The notes under the pieces: model-generated
Told to the model about the DNA's origin: nothing
The model's database searches: none
The model's input: only the letters and a program-made list of their open reading frames with translations
Made by a program: the position numbers and the translations under genes
From: Halanaerobium sp041694515
GTDB taxonomy: Bacteria; Bacillota; Halanaerobiia; Halanaerobiales; Halanaerobiaceae
NCBI GenBank assembly: GCA_041694515.1
Contig: JASMSZ010000009.1
Location: forward strand, 1-5,046
Direction of reading: 5' to 3'
DNA length: 5,046 bases
In this document: positions 4,928 to 5,046 of the stretch, in pieces
Layout of the letters: each line of letters begins with the position of its first letter
How positions within the stretch are numbered: position 1 is the stretch's first letter

Positions 4928-4951
4928 AATCCAGTCTGACTGGATTTTTTT
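4928..4951 (+). terminator. Second plus-facing terminator-like hairpin, overlapping the purH stop
   Basis: AATCCAGT (4928-4935) and ACTGGATT (4939-4946) form an 8-bp stem with a 3-base loop and run into seven T (4945-4951), the last two of which belong to the purH stop codon on the other strand. The U-tract lies only on the plus strand, so it would stop transcripts entering purH from the left and act as a back-up to the one at 4812-4838. Confidence 0.6.
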
Positions 4952-5046
4952 AATGTCTAAAGTGTCTCTTACCGGTAAAGACCATTGCAATTCCGAGTTC
5001 ATTACAGGCTTCTATAACCTGATCATCACGGATTGAACCCCCGGGC
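4950..5046 (-). CDS. purH: PurH, bifunctional AICAR transformylase/IMP cyclohydrolase, C-terminal 31 residues (5' end outside window)
   Basis: The minus strand encodes GGSIRDDQVIEACNELG followed by IAMVFTGKRHFRH and TAA at 4950-4952. This is the conserved C-terminal tail of PurH (family pattern GGSxRDxxVIxAAxxxGxAMxFTGxRHFRH), in the AICAR transformylase domain, which carries out the penultimate step of purine synthesis; the N-terminal domain closes the ring to IMP. Only the tail is visible, so nothing can be said about the rest of the protein, but the match is close to unmistakable. It is transcribed leftward and followed by the long inverted-repeat terminator. It is probably the end of a purine operon lying to the right. 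Confidence 0.95.
   Translation of the reverse strand, partial: PGGSIRDDQVIEACNELGIAMVFTGKRHFRH

Larger units (their letters stand above)
4545..4949. other. 405-bp intergenic region between purH and the EAL-HDOD gene
   Basis: From right to left it holds the plus-facing hairpin by the purH stop, the purH terminator, the probable small RNA with its promoter and terminator, and about 140 bp of very AT-rich DNA (4545-4690) that should contain the EAL-HDOD promoter. In that last part only the 8-bp inverted repeat at 4588-4611 and the G-rich ribosome site stand out. I find no convincing protein-coding frame. Confidence 0.7.

Noticed and set aside
1..5046. CRISPR array, tRNA, rRNA, transposase or toxin-antitoxin pair
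   Set aside because: I read both strands and saw no regularly spaced repeats, cloverleaf, rRNA-like stretch, transposase motif or toxin-antitoxin arrangement.

Overview
The window looks like a low-GC, anaerobic, probably halophilic member of the Firmicutes, most likely Halanaerobiales. This placement is inference. It rests on AT-rich coding with strong AGGAGG ribosome sites, a substrate-binding protein with a cleavable signal peptide but no lipobox cysteine (which suits a two-membrane cell envelope), and the style of the signalling proteins. Every protein-coding gene lies on the minus strand. The one plus-strand unit is a probable small RNA.

Right to left, in the direction of transcription: (1) Positions 4950-5046 hold the last 31 codons of purH, followed by a long inverted-repeat terminator (4854-4908). 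(2) The purH/EAL gap (4545-4949) holds a plus-strand promoter-to-terminator unit of about 120 nt (about 4718-4838) with no evident reading frame, plus a second plus-facing terminator-like hairpin that overlaps the purH stop codon. (3) Positions 3351-4544 form one 398-codon frame for a YuxH-type EAL-HDOD signalling protein, broken in two by a single in-frame amber codon at 3906-3908. (4) Just downstream, 3232-3327 encodes about 20 residues resembling the N-terminus of a CheY-like receiver, after which the similarity stops; it looks like a gene remnant. (5) A nested palindromic element ending in a U-tract (3155-3255) closes this cluster.

(6) The left three-fifths is an iron(III) ABC importer operon in the order binding protein (futA type, 2038-3060), fused permease (futB type, 304-1938), ATPase (futC type, 1-304, incomplete at the window edge). 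It has a textbook sigma-A promoter (TTGACA, 17 bp, TATAAT) and a strong Fur-like box between the predicted start site and the ribosome site, so derepression under iron limitation is expected. The periplasmic protein would capture Fe3+ through a His/Tyr set, the two-domain permease would form the whole membrane channel, and the ATPase would power it.

The least ordinary parts are the amber-interrupted EAL-HDOD gene beside a receiver remnant, in much more AT-rich DNA than the transporter operon, and the unassigned small RNA beside purH. Nothing here clearly makes up an undescribed multi-gene system.
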